Shown piece by piece: positions 6,974-7,380 of a stretch of DNA of 7,380 bases (its first letter is position 1; the number at the start of each line of letters is the position of its first letter). The translations under genes were made by a program, and so were the position numbers. The stretch is taken from the NCBI GenBank assembly GCA_020846575.1, contig JADLDQ010000024.1:1-7380 (forward strand), written 5' to 3'. Origin of the DNA: Burkholderiales bacterium. Its GTDB lineage: Bacteria; Pseudomonadota; Gammaproteobacteria; Burkholderiales; SG8-39. Below the pieces are notes generated by a model. The model saw only the letters and a program-made list of their open reading frames with translations. It did not search any database and was not told the origin of the DNA.

Positions 6974-7360
6974 ATGGTCCGCGCGTTCGATCCCCCGTCC
7001 ATCCCGAAACCTTCCGGCTCCTACACCCATGGCATCGAGGTGGACGCCGGCACGCGGCTGCTCTTTGTCGCCGGCCAGACTCCCGGACGCAGCGACGGCA
7101 GTATCCCCGACACCATCGAGGAACAGCTCGACGTGGTGTGGCAGCGCATCGGTGCCGTCCTCGCCGGCGCGGGCATGGGGTATTCGGACCTCGTCAAGGT
7201 GCAGACCTTCGTCACGCGCACCGAGTACCTGCCCAAGACCTCGGCGGCGCGGCTCAAGTACCTCGGCAGCCACCGGCCCACCGCGACGCTGGTCTGCATC
7301 ACGCAGCTCGCCGATCCGCGCTACATGGTGGAGATCGAGGTGATCGCGGCGAGGGCCTGA
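6974..7360 (+). CDS. RidA (YjgF/YER057c/UK114)-family protein
   Basis: This is a 128-residue protein, the normal length for this small trimeric cytosolic family, whose best-known members hydrolyse reactive enamine/imine intermediates. The chosen ATG has AGGAGG seven bases upstream, better than the in-frame GTG at 6809, which would add a Pro/Arg-rich non-family extension. Family landmarks are LLFVAGQTP (29-37), the central helix region QLDVVWQRIGAVLAGAGM (51-68), DLVKVQTFVT (72-81) and the C-terminal strand YMVEIEVIA (117-125). The position matching the catalytic Arg105 of E. coli RidA appears to be Gln111 (VCITQL against VEVARL). This argues against classic imine deaminase activity and places the protein in one of the other Rid subgroups. 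It is divergent from the MFS gene, with 248 bp between the start codons. Confidence 0.9.
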   Translation: MVRAFDPPSIPKPSGSYTHGIEVDAGTRLLFVAGQTPGRSDGSIPDTIEEQLDVVWQRIGAVLAGAGMGYSDLVKVQTFVTRTEYLPKTSAARLKYLGSHRPTATLVCITQLADPRYMVEIEVIAARA

Positions 7361-7376
7361 GCGGCGGCGCAGCCGC
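7361..7376 (+). terminator. Short hairpin right after the RidA-family gene
   Basis: GCGGC (7361-7365) and GCCGC (7372-7376) can pair across a 6-base loop immediately after the TGA at 7358-7360. The window ends four bases later, so a following T-run cannot be checked. It may equally be ordinary GC-rich sequence. Confidence 0.22.
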
Positions 7377-7380
7377 ACTG

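Overview
The window is very GC-rich, and its codon use strongly favours G or C in third positions. Together with a Bug/TctC-type solute receptor beside an oxidoreductase gene, this suggests a betaproteobacterium, probably of the Burkholderiales. That placement is an inference from family distribution; there is no rRNA or other marker here to confirm it.

Left part (1-2441, + strand): a gene for a Cu+-exporting P1B-type ATPase of the YHS plus heavy-metal-binding-domain kind. Its reading frame is broken at a CG-dinucleotide run near 1675-1683. The part up to the phosphorylation and HP motifs is in one frame, and the ATP-hinge and last membrane segments are in the next frame. As written it is a pseudogene or carries a sequence error.

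Middle (2442-3137): about 700 bp without an intact gene. It holds the decayed N-terminal part of a D12-class adenine-specific DNA methyltransferase, with a one-base deletion. This runs directly into what looks like the C-terminal tail of an ISAzo13-like transposase, itself frameshifted. Then come an imperfect inverted repeat (3000-3030) and a small GC hairpin beside the end of the next gene. The whole stretch reads as a mobile-element scar.

Right part (3138-6725, - strand): three genes in one direction. In transcription order they are an MFS transporter (6725-5568), an FMN-dependent alpha-hydroxy-acid dehydrogenase (5398-4160) and a Bug/TctC periplasmic binding protein (start about 4100, end 3138). 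A good -10 box lies just before the dehydrogenase. The junction of the last two genes carries a 21-bp tandem repeat in which every unit contains its own ribosome-binding site and start codon, and the first unit overlaps the dehydrogenase stop codon. A RidA-family gene (6974-7360) is divergent from the MFS gene. The set suggests uptake and oxidation of an organic (2-hydroxy) acid, with RidA-like handling of a reactive product, but the substrate cannot be read from sequence.

There is no CRISPR array, tRNA, rRNA or evident new defence system in the window. The most notable things are the repeated translation-start module, the copper-ATPase frameshift, the methyltransferase/transposase chimera, and altered active-site positions in the RidA-like protein and the dehydrogenase.
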